A DNA stretch of 64,000 nucleotides from Rhodobacterales bacterium HKCCSP123 (GTDB lineage: Bacteria; Pseudomonadota; Alphaproteobacteria; Rhodobacterales; Rhodobacteraceae). Below the pieces are notes generated by a model. It did no database searches and was not told where the DNA came from. It worked only from the letters and a program-made list of their open reading frames with translations. The stretch's first letter is position 1. Every line of letters starts with the position of its first letter. A program made the translations under genes and the position numbers. Shown here in pieces: positions 8,941 through 17,973 of this stretch. Location of the stretch: NCBI GenBank assembly GCA_015689745.1, contig WVSO01000004.1, forward strand, positions 36,251 to 100,250. Reading direction: 5' to 3'.

Positions 8941-9636
8941 ATGATCATCAACCAGTCCGTCGGCTTCACCTTCATTCACATTCCGAAATCCGCCGGAACG
9001 AGCGTGACGCGCTTTCTGGCCCCCCTGAACGGCCCCCTCGATCTCGAGATCGGCGGGACTGTCTTCGGCGAGGAGGTCCAGCGCGCCTACGCAACGCGCC
9101 ACAATCTGCGGAAGCATTCCACGCTTGCAGAGATGCGGGGCGCACTGGGGATGGCCCGCCCGCCGGGCGACATGTTCCTTTCCACCTTCGTAAGGAACCC
9201 CTACGCGCGCCTGTCCTCGATCTTCTCGTTTCTGCGGACGTGGGAGGGGTATAACCCCGATCTCCTTCGCCTGATGAAATCCTTTACCGATTTCCGGGAA
9301 TTCGTGGCATCCGGCCTGTTCATGCGCCTGCCGGGACCCGATGGCATGTTCCGCCCGCAATGCGACTGGCTGACCCTCGACGGCGCGGTGGCCGACACCG
9401 TGCGCTGGTTCCGGATCGAAGAGCTCACCTCCGCCATCGAGACCATCCGGTCTGAGCTGGCCCGGCGCGGGGCCGACGCGAGCCGTCTTTCCGACAGCTT
9501 CCCGCATGCCAACAGATCGGGAAGCCATGATCCACGGGGGTTGGGGCTGTCCGCCGACCTGATGGAAAGGATCGACGCCTTCTATGCCGACGACTTCCGC
9601 ACCTTCGGCTACGCGCACCAGGGTCCAGGGTCATGA
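8941..9636 (+). CDS. sulfotransferase family protein (PAPS-dependent)
   Basis: 231 residues. The 5'-phosphosulfate loop FIHIPKSAGTS is at residues 10-20 and the 3'-phosphate-binding segment FVRNPYARLSSIFSFL near residue 81, as in carbohydrate sulfotransferases of the Sulfotransfer_2 class (heparan/chondroitin type). It should transfer sulfate from PAPS to a sugar. The gene begins three bases after the glycosyltransferase stop, so both are almost surely co-transcribed and the product of the glycosyltransferase, or its polymer, is the likely acceptor. Confidence 0.85.
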   Translation: MIINQSVGFTFIHIPKSAGTSVTRFLAPLNGPLDLEIGGTVFGEEVQRAYATRHNLRKHSTLAEMRGALGMARPPGDMFLSTFVRNPYARLSSIFSFLRTWEGYNPDLLRLMKSFTDFREFVASGLFMRLPGPDGMFRPQCDWLTLDGAVADTVRWFRIEELTSAIETIRSELARRGADASRLSDSFPHANRSGSHDPRGLGLSADLMERIDAFYADDFRTFGYAHQGPGS

Positions 9637-9718
9637 CGCCCGCCACGCCGAACCCCGTCGTGCGGCGAAGGCCGGCGAGCCACGCGCGGCCCGGCCATGA
9701 TGATCGGGGGCGGCTGTC

Positions 9719-10909
9719 CTAATCCACATGCAGCCGTGCGCTGTCGATCAAGCCGCCCCTCGGGCGGATTGAAAACTCGAGCAGGGACCGCCTCAGCTTG
9801 CCGACCATGGCCCCTTTGCCCGAGACCATCCCGATGTCCCCGCCGTCGACGGTCTCGCGGAAGTGGCCGTAATCCATGTGCAGCCGCATCGAGCGGAGGC
9901 ACCCGTCCGACGCATCGAGGCGAAACCGCGGACCCATCGTCTTCACCTCTTCGGTGACATCGAGGAAGCAGGGCCGGCCGGAAAACAGCCTGAGGTCACG
10001 ACCCAGATGCGCCCGTGCCTTTTCCGTCTGACTGCGCAGCATGTCCCGATGGATCGCGCTCATCTCTTCGAGGATCGCCCGGCTGGAAACCTCGAAGGGC
10101 CGAAGGGTCTGCCTGGGCCCCACCTCGGGAAAGGACGCGGCGATCCGGTGCAGGCGGAAGGCAAGGTCGACGGCCTCCTGGTCGAGGCCCGAAACGATAC
10201 CGAGCAACTCTCGGTCGTCCTTGAAGGCGCGATTGATCCCCAGGCCGACCCTGCCGGTCATTCGCATCGACACCAGGCAATAGAACCGGGCCCTCCGGTA
10301 GGACGTCGCGGCCGGACGAAAGGCCGTCAGGTGGAAGAACGTCCCGAGCGGCTGCGCGTGGGTCTTGACGGGCCTCCGTCGACCGGGCGCCTCGTTCCCG
10401 GGGCGCACCAGCCAGAGCCCGGACAGGATGTCCTCGATGCCGGCATGGCCAAGGTTGAAGAAGACGGGCGCCCTCGGTGCGAGGGCCGAGCCGACCCCCG
10501 CGAGGATCGTGTCGGGATGCAGGAAAAGGGGGGCGTAGAGCGAACCCAGCGCATCTGACGACCGCCAGAAGGCGTCCAGGCTTGCCCCGTCGATCTGGTA
10601 GATCTCGTCGGCATCGATGCGCATGACGCGGTCGGTGTCGCTGGCCTCGAGCGACACGGTGCGTTTGTGGGTCTCGTTGCGCCAGGTGCCGGTTATGTAC
10701 CTGTAGGGCAGGCCAGACCCCTCGAGCACGTCGATGAGTCCGTCCGTCGAGCGTTCGGGATCTTCACCGTTCAACCTGCAGAACGGGGCGACCCACTCGT
10801 AGGCGCCATCCACGACGACGAGCTGGTCGACGTGATCCCTTGCCGAATCCAGTGCATGCCGGAGAAGCGCACTGTCGTTGTGGATGATGACGACACCCGT
10901 CACACGCAT
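9719..10909 (-). CDS. glycosyltransferase family 2-like protein
   Basis: 396 residues from the ATG at 10909, which has GGAG at a good distance; an ATG 27 bases upstream lacks one. The start VTGVVIIHNDSALLRHALDS and the segment VDQLVVVDGAYEW match a GT-A nucleotide-sugar fold, and RVMRIDADEIYQID supplies the DxD metal site. The C-terminal half is unfamiliar. It converges on the sulfotransferase gene and lies in a polysaccharide cluster, so a transferase role in the same polymer is plausible. The donor sugar is unknown. Confidence 0.75.
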   Translation of the reverse strand: MRVTGVVIIHNDSALLRHALDSARDHVDQLVVVDGAYEWVAPFCRLNGEDPERSTDGLIDVLEGSGLPYRYITGTWRNETHKRTVSLEASDTDRVMRIDADEIYQIDGASLDAFWRSSDALGSLYAPLFLHPDTILAGVGSALAPRAPVFFNLGHAGIEDILSGLWLVRPGNEAPGRRRPVKTHAQPLGTFFHLTAFRPAATSYRRARFYCLVSMRMTGRVGLGINRAFKDDRELLGIVSGLDQEAVDLAFRLHRIAASFPEVGPRQTLRPFEVSSRAILEEMSAIHRDMLRSQTEKARAHLGRDLRLFSGRPCFLDVTEEVKTMGPRFRLDASDGCLRSMRLHMDYGHFRETVDGGDIGMVSGKGAMVGKLRRSLLEFSIRPRGGLIDSARLHVD

Positions 10910-10990
10910 CTTGGTTCTCCGTGGCACAGGGGCCAAAGGCCGCTCACCCGTTCCGCACCGGTCTTCGGCACCCCATCCGGGTCCGGCCCC

Positions 10991-11608
10991 TCAATTCGGA
11001 TCGAGAGTCGCCTCGACGACGCGCAGCATGAGACGCCTGTCGACCATATCGGGCCCGAGGTGAAACCGCGCCATGCGCCCCACGGTGTCCACCGGTTTGG
11101 CGACCCGTTCGATCCAGTGATACCGCGGCCGGTCAACGTAGTCGTCCCACAGGACCGTTGCAGGCCGGACAAGCATGAGGGCGGTTGCAAGGAAACAGGC
11201 GACACGGAACCTGCCATCGATGAGGACCGTGTCGGGCTCGTCCCTGTCCGTCCTGCACCAGAAGCCGAAGGCATAGGATGGGAACTTCCTGAACTCGCGC
11301 GACTCGAGCGGTCTTCCCCACGCGCCTGTCGGTCCGACATCGACATGAAGTATCTCGGGCCGCGAAGAGGTGTGCGGCGACATGTCGAGGAACCGTTCGA
11401 GCCTCCGGGCCCAGTCCCGGTCGCTCTCGACGGAATAGACCGTCTTGCCCGGCATCTCGGACGCCAGGACCGTGGAGCCACCGCTTCCGTATTCCAGGAT
11501 GCAGGTTGCCTTGCCGTAAGCCTCGGACACGACCGCCGCGACCTCGGGCGGAAAGGTCAGCTTCGGTCGCTCCGGCCCAGATGCCGGAAAGTCCTCATCC
11601 TCGGCCAT
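10991..11608 (-). CDS. class I SAM-methyltransferase-like protein
   Basis: 205 residues from the ATG at 11608. The stretch ILEYGSGGSTVLAS followed by VYSVESDRDWARRLE is a Rossmann-type motif I and acidic motif II as in SAM-dependent methyltransferases; VLIDGRFRVACFLATALML and TVLWDDYVDR follow the same fold. The first 14 bases overlap the end of manC, so it is coupled to that gene. Members of this group are usually unannotated proteins in capsule or exopolysaccharide clusters. Catalytic activity is not proven by the sequence. Confidence 0.7.
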   Translation of the reverse strand: MAEDEDFPASGPERPKLTFPPEVAAVVSEAYGKATCILEYGSGGSTVLASEMPGKTVYSVESDRDWARRLERFLDMSPHTSSRPEILHVDVGPTGAWGRPLESREFRKFPSYAFGFWCRTDRDEPDTVLIDGRFRVACFLATALMLVRPATVLWDDYVDRPRYHWIERVAKPVDTVGRMARFHLGPDMVDRRLMLRVVEATLDPN

Positions 11609-13019
11609 ATCCGTCCTCGTACCTGATGATGTCGTCCTCGCCGAGATACGCACCCGTCTGCACCTCGATCAGGACCATGGGCACCTTGCCCGGGTTCTCA
11701 AGCCGGTGGACCGTGCCGAGCGGGATGTAGACGGACTGGTTCTCGGCCACCAATGTCACGTCATCCCCCAATGTCACCTTCGCCGTGCCCTGAACCACGA
11801 TCCAGTGCTCCGCCCGGTGATGGTGGCTCTGAAGGCTCATGGCCGCACCCGGGTTCACCTGGATGCGCTTCACCTGGAACCGGTCACCCAAGACCAGGCT
11901 CTCGAACCAGCCCCAGGGCCTGTGATCCTTGGGGAACTCGGTCGCCTGCCGCGCGCCTTCCTCCTTCAGCGACGCAACCGCCCGCCGCAACTCCTGCGCG
12001 CGGTCGAGCGGAGCCACGAGAACCGCGTCGGGCATGGCCACGGCGATCATGTTCTCGAGGCCCAGGCCCACCAGGACCTGCCCTTCCGCCTCGGCCCTGA
12101 GAAGCGTGTTGCGGCAATCGAGGGCCCGGACCGGCCCGCGCGTGGCCACCCCATCCCCGTCGCGCGGCATCTCGCGCCAGACGCCCTCCCAGCCACCGAG
12201 ATCGGACCAGCCCCCGTCGAAGGGCACCACGCTCAGCCCCTCGGCCCGTTCCATCACGGCATAGTCGATGGAGATGTCCTCTGCCTCGGACCATGCGACC
12301 GGGTCGAGCCGCCGGAAACCGAGATCGGCCCTTGCCTCGGCCACCGACCGCCGCACGGCGTCGAAAACGGCGGGCGCATGGGTCTGGAAGGCCTCGATCA
12401 GAGTGTCTGCCCGCGCCAGGAACAGCCCGGCATTCCAGAGGTATCGGCCATCCGCACGCATCGCTTCCGCCCTGGTGCGGTCGGGTTTCTCGACGAACCG
12501 GCTGAGCGGAAGCGGTCCGCCGCCACCGTGCTCGATCTCAAGGTAGCCGTAGCCGGTCTCTGGCCTGTCGGGCCGGATGCCGAATGTCACGATCTGTCCC
12601 TCGCGCGCCGCACCGGTTCCGGCCATGACGGCGGCGTCGAAGGCATCGCCATCGCCGACGACGTGATCGGAAGGCGTGACGAGCACCAGCGCCCCGGGGT
12701 CGGTTTCGACGATGTGCAGAACCGCGGCGAGGATCGCGGGCGCCGTGTTCCTCGGTTCGGGTTCGAGCAGAACCGCGGCGGGATCCACGCCGGCCTCGGC
12801 CATCTGCTGCGTGACGATGAAACGGAAGTCCGACGCCGTCACGACCACCGGCTTCCTGTATCCCCTTCGCGCGACCCGCCGGACCGAGGCCTGGAAAAGC
12901 GTGCCCTCGCCCACCAGCGCGGAGAATTGCTTGGGATAGCTCCGTCGTGACAGCGGCCAGAGCCGCGTGCCCGACCCGCCGCAGAGGATGATCGGCGTGA
13001 TGGAAACGGTGTCTGTCAT
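11595..13019 (-). CDS. manC: mannose-1-phosphate guanylyltransferase / mannose-6-phosphate isomerase
   Basis: 474 residues from the ATG at 13019, the usual length of the bifunctional type. The nucleotidyltransferase signature GGSGTRLWPLSRRSYPKQF lies near residue 13 and FVEKPDRTRA in the middle. The C-terminal cupin (from about residue 350) shows RPWGWFESL, MSLQSHHHRAEHWIVV and GTVHRLENPG, the zinc-binding isomerase domain. It makes GDP-mannose for surface polysaccharide. The downstream methyltransferase-like gene overlaps it. No phosphomannomutase gene is present in this window, so that step must be encoded elsewhere. Confidence 0.95.
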   Translation of the reverse strand: MTDTVSITPIILCGGSGTRLWPLSRRSYPKQFSALVGEGTLFQASVRRVARRGYRKPVVVTASDFRFIVTQQMAEAGVDPAAVLLEPEPRNTAPAILAAVLHIVETDPGALVLVTPSDHVVGDGDAFDAAVMAGTGAAREGQIVTFGIRPDRPETGYGYLEIEHGGGGPLPLSRFVEKPDRTRAEAMRADGRYLWNAGLFLARADTLIEAFQTHAPAVFDAVRRSVAEARADLGFRRLDPVAWSEAEDISIDYAVMERAEGLSVVPFDGGWSDLGGWEGVWREMPRDGDGVATRGPVRALDCRNTLLRAEAEGQVLVGLGLENMIAVAMPDAVLVAPLDRAQELRRAVASLKEEGARQATEFPKDHRPWGWFESLVLGDRFQVKRIQVNPGAAMSLQSHHHRAEHWIVVQGTAKVTLGDDVTLVAENQSVYIPLGTVHRLENPGKVPMVLIEVQTGAYLGEDDIIRYEDGYGRG

Positions 13020-13163
13020 GAAGGTTGTGCCCCCTTGCACGAACAACGGACGAGATATCCCGGCAGAAAAGTCCACGCCGCGCACCGGGCGGGCGGCACG
13101 CGGCTCACCCTGGTCGCGCCGGGAGGGGGCGGGTCCACGACTCCCGGCTCTCTTGTGCGGGCC

Positions 13164-15512
13164 TCACCGGACATGGCGACCTGCGGAACCGGTGCCGTCG
13201 ATCTCCCGCGCCAGCGCGAGCGCCAGGCCGGTGTCGGCAGCATCGCGCGTCTCGCGCGCGGGGGGCGGAACGACGGTCGAATGACGGTGCATGTGGCGAC
13301 GCAGGTCAGCGATGGGCCGGAGGCAGACCGGGGCATCGTCGGGGTCCGTCCGCAAGAGATGTCGCGCCACGGCCCGTGTCATGAGACCGGGCCCGGTCTT
13401 GAACCATCGGTGGTCGTTGTCCCGCGCAAGGCAGGATGCGACGACCTGATCCAGCGCGGCACGGGTCAGGGGATGCCCGGCCGGAGCCAGGAGCGCGTCG
13501 AGGCTCAGGGACCCGTCCCCGTCGCGGAACAGGAGCGCGCCATGGTCGGCATCGAACAGCGCATCGACGGACGGCGAGGGCCATTGATCCGCCGCGACGA
13601 TCGCCCCGCCGTGGATCACCGCAAGCGCGAGAAAAACGAGGTCCGCCTTTTGCGCATCGTCCTGCGTCACCCTGAAGGCCCTGACGGCAGCATCGCCACC
13701 GGCCTCGTCCATCGACGCGGCGCCATCGGAGACGAGATGGACCGAGACCTCGCGCCGCGTCGCCGTGCGCCACGCCTCGAAAAGGCGCCCGGCCTCTTCC
13801 GATGGCGGCGCGGAGGACGGCCAGACGAGATGAACGGTCTCGGGCAGGGGCGTGCCGGCCTTCCCGTCGCATGGCATCGAGGCAAGACCGGCGACGATCC
13901 CGCGGGCCGGAAGGAAGAAACCCTCGGCCAGCGGCGCGAGCATATCGGCATCGCCGCCAGTCCAGTCGATGCCCGCCGCGGCGAGGATCCGAGCCTCGTT
14001 CAGAAGGCTGCCGATCCGGGTCGCGCGCGGGCGACGGATGAGTGCCGCCTCGAGAGGACCGTCCTCGATCCTCAGCCGGCCCAGCTCCGCTTCGGCCCGC
14101 GTGAGGTCACCGGCCAGCAGGCAGGTCTCGATCCGCCGCACCCGCGGCGAGGTTGCGCCGTCCCGCGCAAGCGACTGGATCGACGGCTCGCGTCCGGGTC
14201 CGGGTCCGCTCAGGCCGCAGGCCTCGCAGGCGATGGCGGCAAGCCCGGCGAGGGCGCGATCCTCGGGCCACCGCCTGCAGCAGGCGCGAAGGTATCTCGC
14301 CGCAAGCGGACCGCTGCCCCCGCCGAGAAGGACACGACCGACGCGCTCGGCCGCCTCGCGGCCCCGGCTGGCGACCGGGTTTGCCCGGATCCAGTCAAGC
14401 GCGAACCTCGGCCCGAGCCGCAAGAGCCGCTGCTCGATCTCGAAGGCCTGCCGGTCCTCGGCGGGCCAGTCCGCACCGGCGAAAGCGGCAAGGACCGCGC
14501 GGGCCGCCTCGTCCGAACGACAGCGCCGGGCGCGCTCGACAATCCGCAGCGCGACGTACCAGGGGAGATCGCGCGCCGACAGCAGCCGATCGAGGATCAA
14601 GGCACTCGCCTCGGTGTCACCGGCTGCCAGGGCCGCGTCGAGATCGGCGGGATCGGGCCGGGACGGCGCAGGCGGCGCCGGGTCCGGTCGCCCTCCGCCG
14701 ATGGTGGGGCGGGCTCGGGTCGAAGGCTCCTGCACATTGCCGGCATCGCCGAGGCACGCTTCACATCGTCTGCGCAGGGTCCCGGCCTCGACGTCGAAGG
14801 CAGCGCCCGGTGGCAAGGCATCGAGCGCGCCAATCGCCGCGGCGGCGTCACCCGCCGCGAAAAGGCCCTGCGCGATGCGCAGGCGCAGTTCCGGATGCGC
14901 GGGGGATCGGGCCAGGGCCGCGCGCGATGCGTCCCGAGCCGTTTCTGCATCTCGCGACGCCAAGGCCCCCTCGATCAGGGCCATGTGCGCGACGGGCGCA
15001 CCGGGGTCCTGCCGGAGAAGCCGGTGGCACAGCTCCGCCGCTTGTCCGGCCTCCCCGGCCTCGCGGTAAAGCGAGATGGCGAAATCGAGGTCGCGCTGCG
15101 ATGGATCGGTGCCCAATGCGGCGGAGAAGAACCCGGCAGCTGCGCCAGGTCCGGCGTGTTCCCTGAGAGCACGGGCCGTCCTTTTCCACAGCAGCATGTT
15201 CCCGGGAAGATGATGCAAGGCCTCGCGCCCTGCCTCGACCGCATCCCCGGTCGCACCGAGGGCACAGAGCGCGTCGACAAGTCCGATCCAAGCCCAGGCA
15301 TGCAGCGGGGTCTGCGCCACGAGGCCGCGATACAGCGGTGCCGCGCCGTGGAAATCACCAAACTCGGCAAGGGCGCCTGCCGCGCCGAACCGCAGCGATG
15401 CGATCCAGCCTTGTTGTCCCCCCACTCCGTCAAGCAGCGCGGCGAGGTCGCGCAGGAGCGGCACCAACCTGTCCTTGTCCAACTCCACCAGCGTCCTGCC
15501 CGCCATACACAC
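13164..15512 (-). CDS. large TPR-like protein with C-terminal sugar-transferase-like domain
   Basis: 782 residues (an ATG at 15506 is an alternative start). Residues 1-600 are rich in A-x-A-L helices spaced like tetratricopeptide repeats (for example APLYRGLVAQTPLHAWAWIG, AAELCHRLLRQDPGAPVAHM). From about residue 550 the sequence changes: PETVHLVWPSSAPPSEEAG and later DLVFLALAVIHGGAIVAADQ resemble the start and the nucleotide-sugar site of GT32/capsule-type transferases (compare YGGIYLDxD). The canonical DxD is not clean, so activity is uncertain. It is probably co-transcribed with manC. Confidence 0.6.
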   Translation of the reverse strand: MCMAGRTLVELDKDRLVPLLRDLAALLDGVGGQQGWIASLRFGAAGALAEFGDFHGAAPLYRGLVAQTPLHAWAWIGLVDALCALGATGDAVEAGREALHHLPGNMLLWKRTARALREHAGPGAAAGFFSAALGTDPSQRDLDFAISLYREAGEAGQAAELCHRLLRQDPGAPVAHMALIEGALASRDAETARDASRAALARSPAHPELRLRIAQGLFAAGDAAAAIGALDALPPGAAFDVEAGTLRRRCEACLGDAGNVQEPSTRARPTIGGGRPDPAPPAPSRPDPADLDAALAAGDTEASALILDRLLSARDLPWYVALRIVERARRCRSDEAARAVLAAFAGADWPAEDRQAFEIEQRLLRLGPRFALDWIRANPVASRGREAAERVGRVLLGGGSGPLAARYLRACCRRWPEDRALAGLAAIACEACGLSGPGPGREPSIQSLARDGATSPRVRRIETCLLAGDLTRAEAELGRLRIEDGPLEAALIRRPRATRIGSLLNEARILAAAGIDWTGGDADMLAPLAEGFFLPARGIVAGLASMPCDGKAGTPLPETVHLVWPSSAPPSEEAGRLFEAWRTATRREVSVHLVSDGAASMDEAGGDAAVRAFRVTQDDAQKADLVFLALAVIHGGAIVAADQWPSPSVDALFDADHGALLFRDGDGSLSLDALLAPAGHPLTRAALDQVVASCLARDNDHRWFKTGPGLMTRAVARHLLRTDPDDAPVCLRPIADLRRHMHRHSTVVPPPARETRDAADTGLALALAREIDGTGSAGRHVR

Positions 15513-15583
15513 TCACATCACTGGCCATGAGGATAGGGCGGCTGCCGGTGCGTTTGCAATCGTGCCGCGTGCGAAACGGGCGT

Positions 15584-16432
15584 TCAGGACGGATGCGGCA
15601 TCACCTCGAGAAGAGGGTCGAGCGTCATGCCCCAGGCCGGGACCTGCGCGCGGGCGCCTGCGACGGCCGCCAGGTCGAGGTCCAGGACCCTGATCGTCGG
15701 TGCCGTTCCGCCAAGGTCGGCGAGAACCTCTCCCCAGGGCCCCACCGCAAGCGCGTGGCCATAGGTAACGCGCCCGTCGGCATGCTCACCCGCCTGCGCC
15801 GCGGCCAGGACGAAAGCGCCCGTCTCGATCGCACGGGCGCGCAGAAGCACCTCCCAATGGGCGCGGCCGGTGGGCACGGTGAAGGCCGAGGGGATGAACA
15901 TCAGGACGGCCCCGGCCTGCGCGTAAGCGCGGTAGAGATAGGGGAACCGCAGATCGTAGCAGATCGACAGGCCGAACGGCCCCCAGGGCGTCTGCGCCAG
16001 CACGGCACGCGCGCCGGGGGCGAAGCGCTTGGACTCGCCGATGGGGGCCTGCCCCTCGAGCGCCACGTCGAAGAGGTGGATCTTGTCATACTCCGCCACG
16101 ATCCCGCCCGCGGCGTCGATCAGGGTGGAGTGGTTCAGGTACCGCCCATCGGGCCCGAGCACGGGGGTCGATCCGGTGTGGATCCAGAGCCCATGCTGCG
16201 CGGCCAAGGCGCGGCAGGTGGCGATGAAAGGGTCATCCCCGGCCAGGACGACCTGCCGGCGCGAGGTCTCGGGGTCGCGGTTCATCAGCCCCGCGACTTC
16301 TGGCAGGGCCAGGAGTTCGGCCCCCTCCCCGGCCGCCTGCCGGGCGAGGTCGGTGACCGTCTCGATATTGGCCTCGTGCGTGTCGGCCGAACACAACTGG
16401 GCCAACGCGACCCGGAGGGTAGCGGCGCTCAT
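15584..16432 (-). CDS. carbon-nitrogen hydrolase (nitrilase superfamily, Nit-like)
   Basis: 282 residues. The catalytic triad is visible: Glu in LALPEVAG, Lys in YDKIHLFD and Cys in [11 protein letters not shown]. The arrangement and length match Nit1/Nit2-like amidases such as deaminated-glutathione amidase. It overlaps the glpK stop by four bases (ATGA), so it is the third gene of a glpD-glpK transcript, an unusual partner for glycerol genes; repair of damaged metabolites is the most economical role. Confidence 0.88.
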   Translation of the reverse strand: MSAATLRVALAQLCSADTHEANIETVTDLARQAAGEGAELLALPEVAGLMNRDPETSRRQVVLAGDDPFIATCRALAAQHGLWIHTGSTPVLGPDGRYLNHSTLIDAAGGIVAEYDKIHLFDVALEGQAPIGESKRFAPGARAVLAQTPWGPFGLSICYDLRFPYLYRAYAQAGAVLMFIPSAFTVPTGRAHWEVLLRARAIETGAFVLAAAQAGEHADGRVTYGHALAVGPWGEVLADLGGTAPTIRVLDLDLAAVAGARAQVPAWGMTLDPLLEVMPHPS

Positions 16433-17916
16433 GGCCGGCTCAGGGTGCGGGCGACGGCATCTTGCCAGCCCGCGTAGCGCGCTTCGCGCGACGCCTCGTC
16501 CATTTGCGGCTCGAAGGTCCGGTCCAGCGCCCAGGTCCGGGCGAAGCCCTCGGCATCCGGGCAGACCCCCGCGCGCATCCCCGCGACCCAGGCCGCGCCA
16601 AGCGCCGTCGTCTCCAGCACCTCGGGCCGGTCGACGGGCGCGCCGAGGATGTCGGCCAGGAACTGCATCGTCCAGTCCGAGGCACTCATCCCGCCGTCCA
16701 CGCGGACGTTGCCGCCGCCCGCGCCCTGCCAGTCCGCTGTCATCGCCTCGACAAGGTCACGGGTCTGGTAGCCGACGCTTTCCAGCGCCGCGCGGGCGAA
16801 TTCCGCGGGGCCGGAGTTGCGCACAAGCCCGTGGATCGCACCGCGGCAATCCGGGTCCCAGTAGGGCGCGCCCAGCCCGGTGAAGGCGGGCACGAGGTAA
16901 AGCTGCTGCGAGGGGTCCGCGGCCTCGGCCAGCGGGCCGCTTTCGGCGGCGTCCCTGATGATCTTCAGCCCGTCGCGCAACCACTGCACCACCGCGCCCG
17001 CGATGAAGATGGAGCCTTCCAGCGCATAGGTCGGCTTGCCGTCGAACTGGTAGGCGATGGTGCCCAGCATCCGGTTCTGCGAACGCACCAGCGTCTCGCC
17101 GGTGTTGAGAAGCGCGAAGCACCCCGTCCCATAGGTCGATTTCAGCATCCCCGGCGCGAAACAGGCCTGCCCCAGCGTCGCCGCCTGCTGGTCGCCCGCA
17201 ACCCCGAGGATCGGAATGGCCGCCCCGAAAAGCGCGGGATCGGTCGTGCCGAAATCGGCCGCGCAATCCCTGACCTCGGGCAACATGCCCATGGGGATGT
17301 TCAGAAGATCGCAGATCCCGGCATCCCAGTGCCCCTCGCGGATGTTGTAGAGAAGCGTCCGCGCCGCGTTGGTGGCGTCGGTCACGTGGGCGGCACCACC
17401 GGTCATCTTCCAGATGAGCCAGCTGTCCACCGTGCCGAAGGCGATCTCGCCCGCCTCGGCACGCGCGCGCAGCCCGTCGACATTGTCCAGAAGCCACGCG
17501 AGCTTCGAGCCCGAGAAATACGGGTCGAGCAGGAGGCCCGTCTTCTCCTGCACCATCGGCTCGTGCCCTTCGGCCTTGAGCCCCGCGCAGAAGGCCGCGG
17601 TGCGGCGGTCCTGCCAGACGATCGCGTTATGCACGGGCCTGCCGGTCGCCCGGTCCCAGACAACGACCGTCTCGCGCTGGTTGGTGATCCCGATGGCCGC
17701 GATGTCCGAGGCGATGACGCCCCCCTTCTCCAGCGCGCCACGGCAGGTGGCGACGACGCTTTGCCAGATCTCCTCGGCGTCATGCTCCACCCAGCCCGAG
17801 GCCGGGTAGTGCTGGGTGAACTCCTGTTGCGCACTTGCCCCCGGCGACAGGTCCGCGCCGAACAGGATCGCGCGGGTCGACGTGGTGCCCTGATCTATGG
17901 CCAGAACATGCGTCAT
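16429..17916 (-). CDS. glpK: glycerol kinase
   Basis: 495 residues, full length. It opens with [16 protein letters not shown] (phosphate-1 motif of FGGY kinases), carries [27 protein letters not shown] split over residues about 79-105, and has [13 protein letters not shown] and [13 protein letters not shown] near the end. It phosphorylates glycerol with ATP to glycerol 3-phosphate. It follows glpD by 57 bases on the same strand and overlaps the nitrilase-family gene. Regulation by the divergent glpR upstream of glpD is expected. Confidence 0.97.
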   Translation of the reverse strand: MTHVLAIDQGTTSTRAILFGADLSPGASAQQEFTQHYPASGWVEHDAEEIWQSVVATCRGALEKGGVIASDIAAIGITNQRETVVVWDRATGRPVHNAIVWQDRRTAAFCAGLKAEGHEPMVQEKTGLLLDPYFSGSKLAWLLDNVDGLRARAEAGEIAFGTVDSWLIWKMTGGAAHVTDATNAARTLLYNIREGHWDAGICDLLNIPMGMLPEVRDCAADFGTTDPALFGAAIPILGVAGDQQAATLGQACFAPGMLKSTYGTGCFALLNTGETLVRSQNRMLGTIAYQFDGKPTYALEGSIFIAGAVVQWLRDGLKIIRDAAESGPLAEAADPSQQLYLVPAFTGLGAPYWDPDCRGAIHGLVRNSGPAEFARAALESVGYQTRDLVEAMTADWQGAGGGNVRVDGGMSASDWTMQFLADILGAPVDRPEVLETTALGAAWVAGMRAGVCPDAEGFARTWALDRTFEPQMDEASREARYAGWQDAVARTLSRP

Positions 17917-17973
17917 CGGCCCCTCCCCTTCTCTTGTGTTGTCGAGCCTATCCCAAGGCAGCGCGCCTGCAAG

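Noticed and set aside
5701..9618. Open frame of 1305 codons on the minus strand across the glycosyltransferase and sulfotransferase genes
   Set aside because: Its translation is rich in charged residues without any known motif, and both plus-strand genes have complete families; it is an open shadow caused by high GC in the third codon position.
13035..15530. 831-codon plus-strand open frame opposite the TPR-like gene
   Set aside because: Arg/Gly/Pro-rich composition and no recognisable fold; the minus-strand frame has TPR periodicity and transferase-like motifs.
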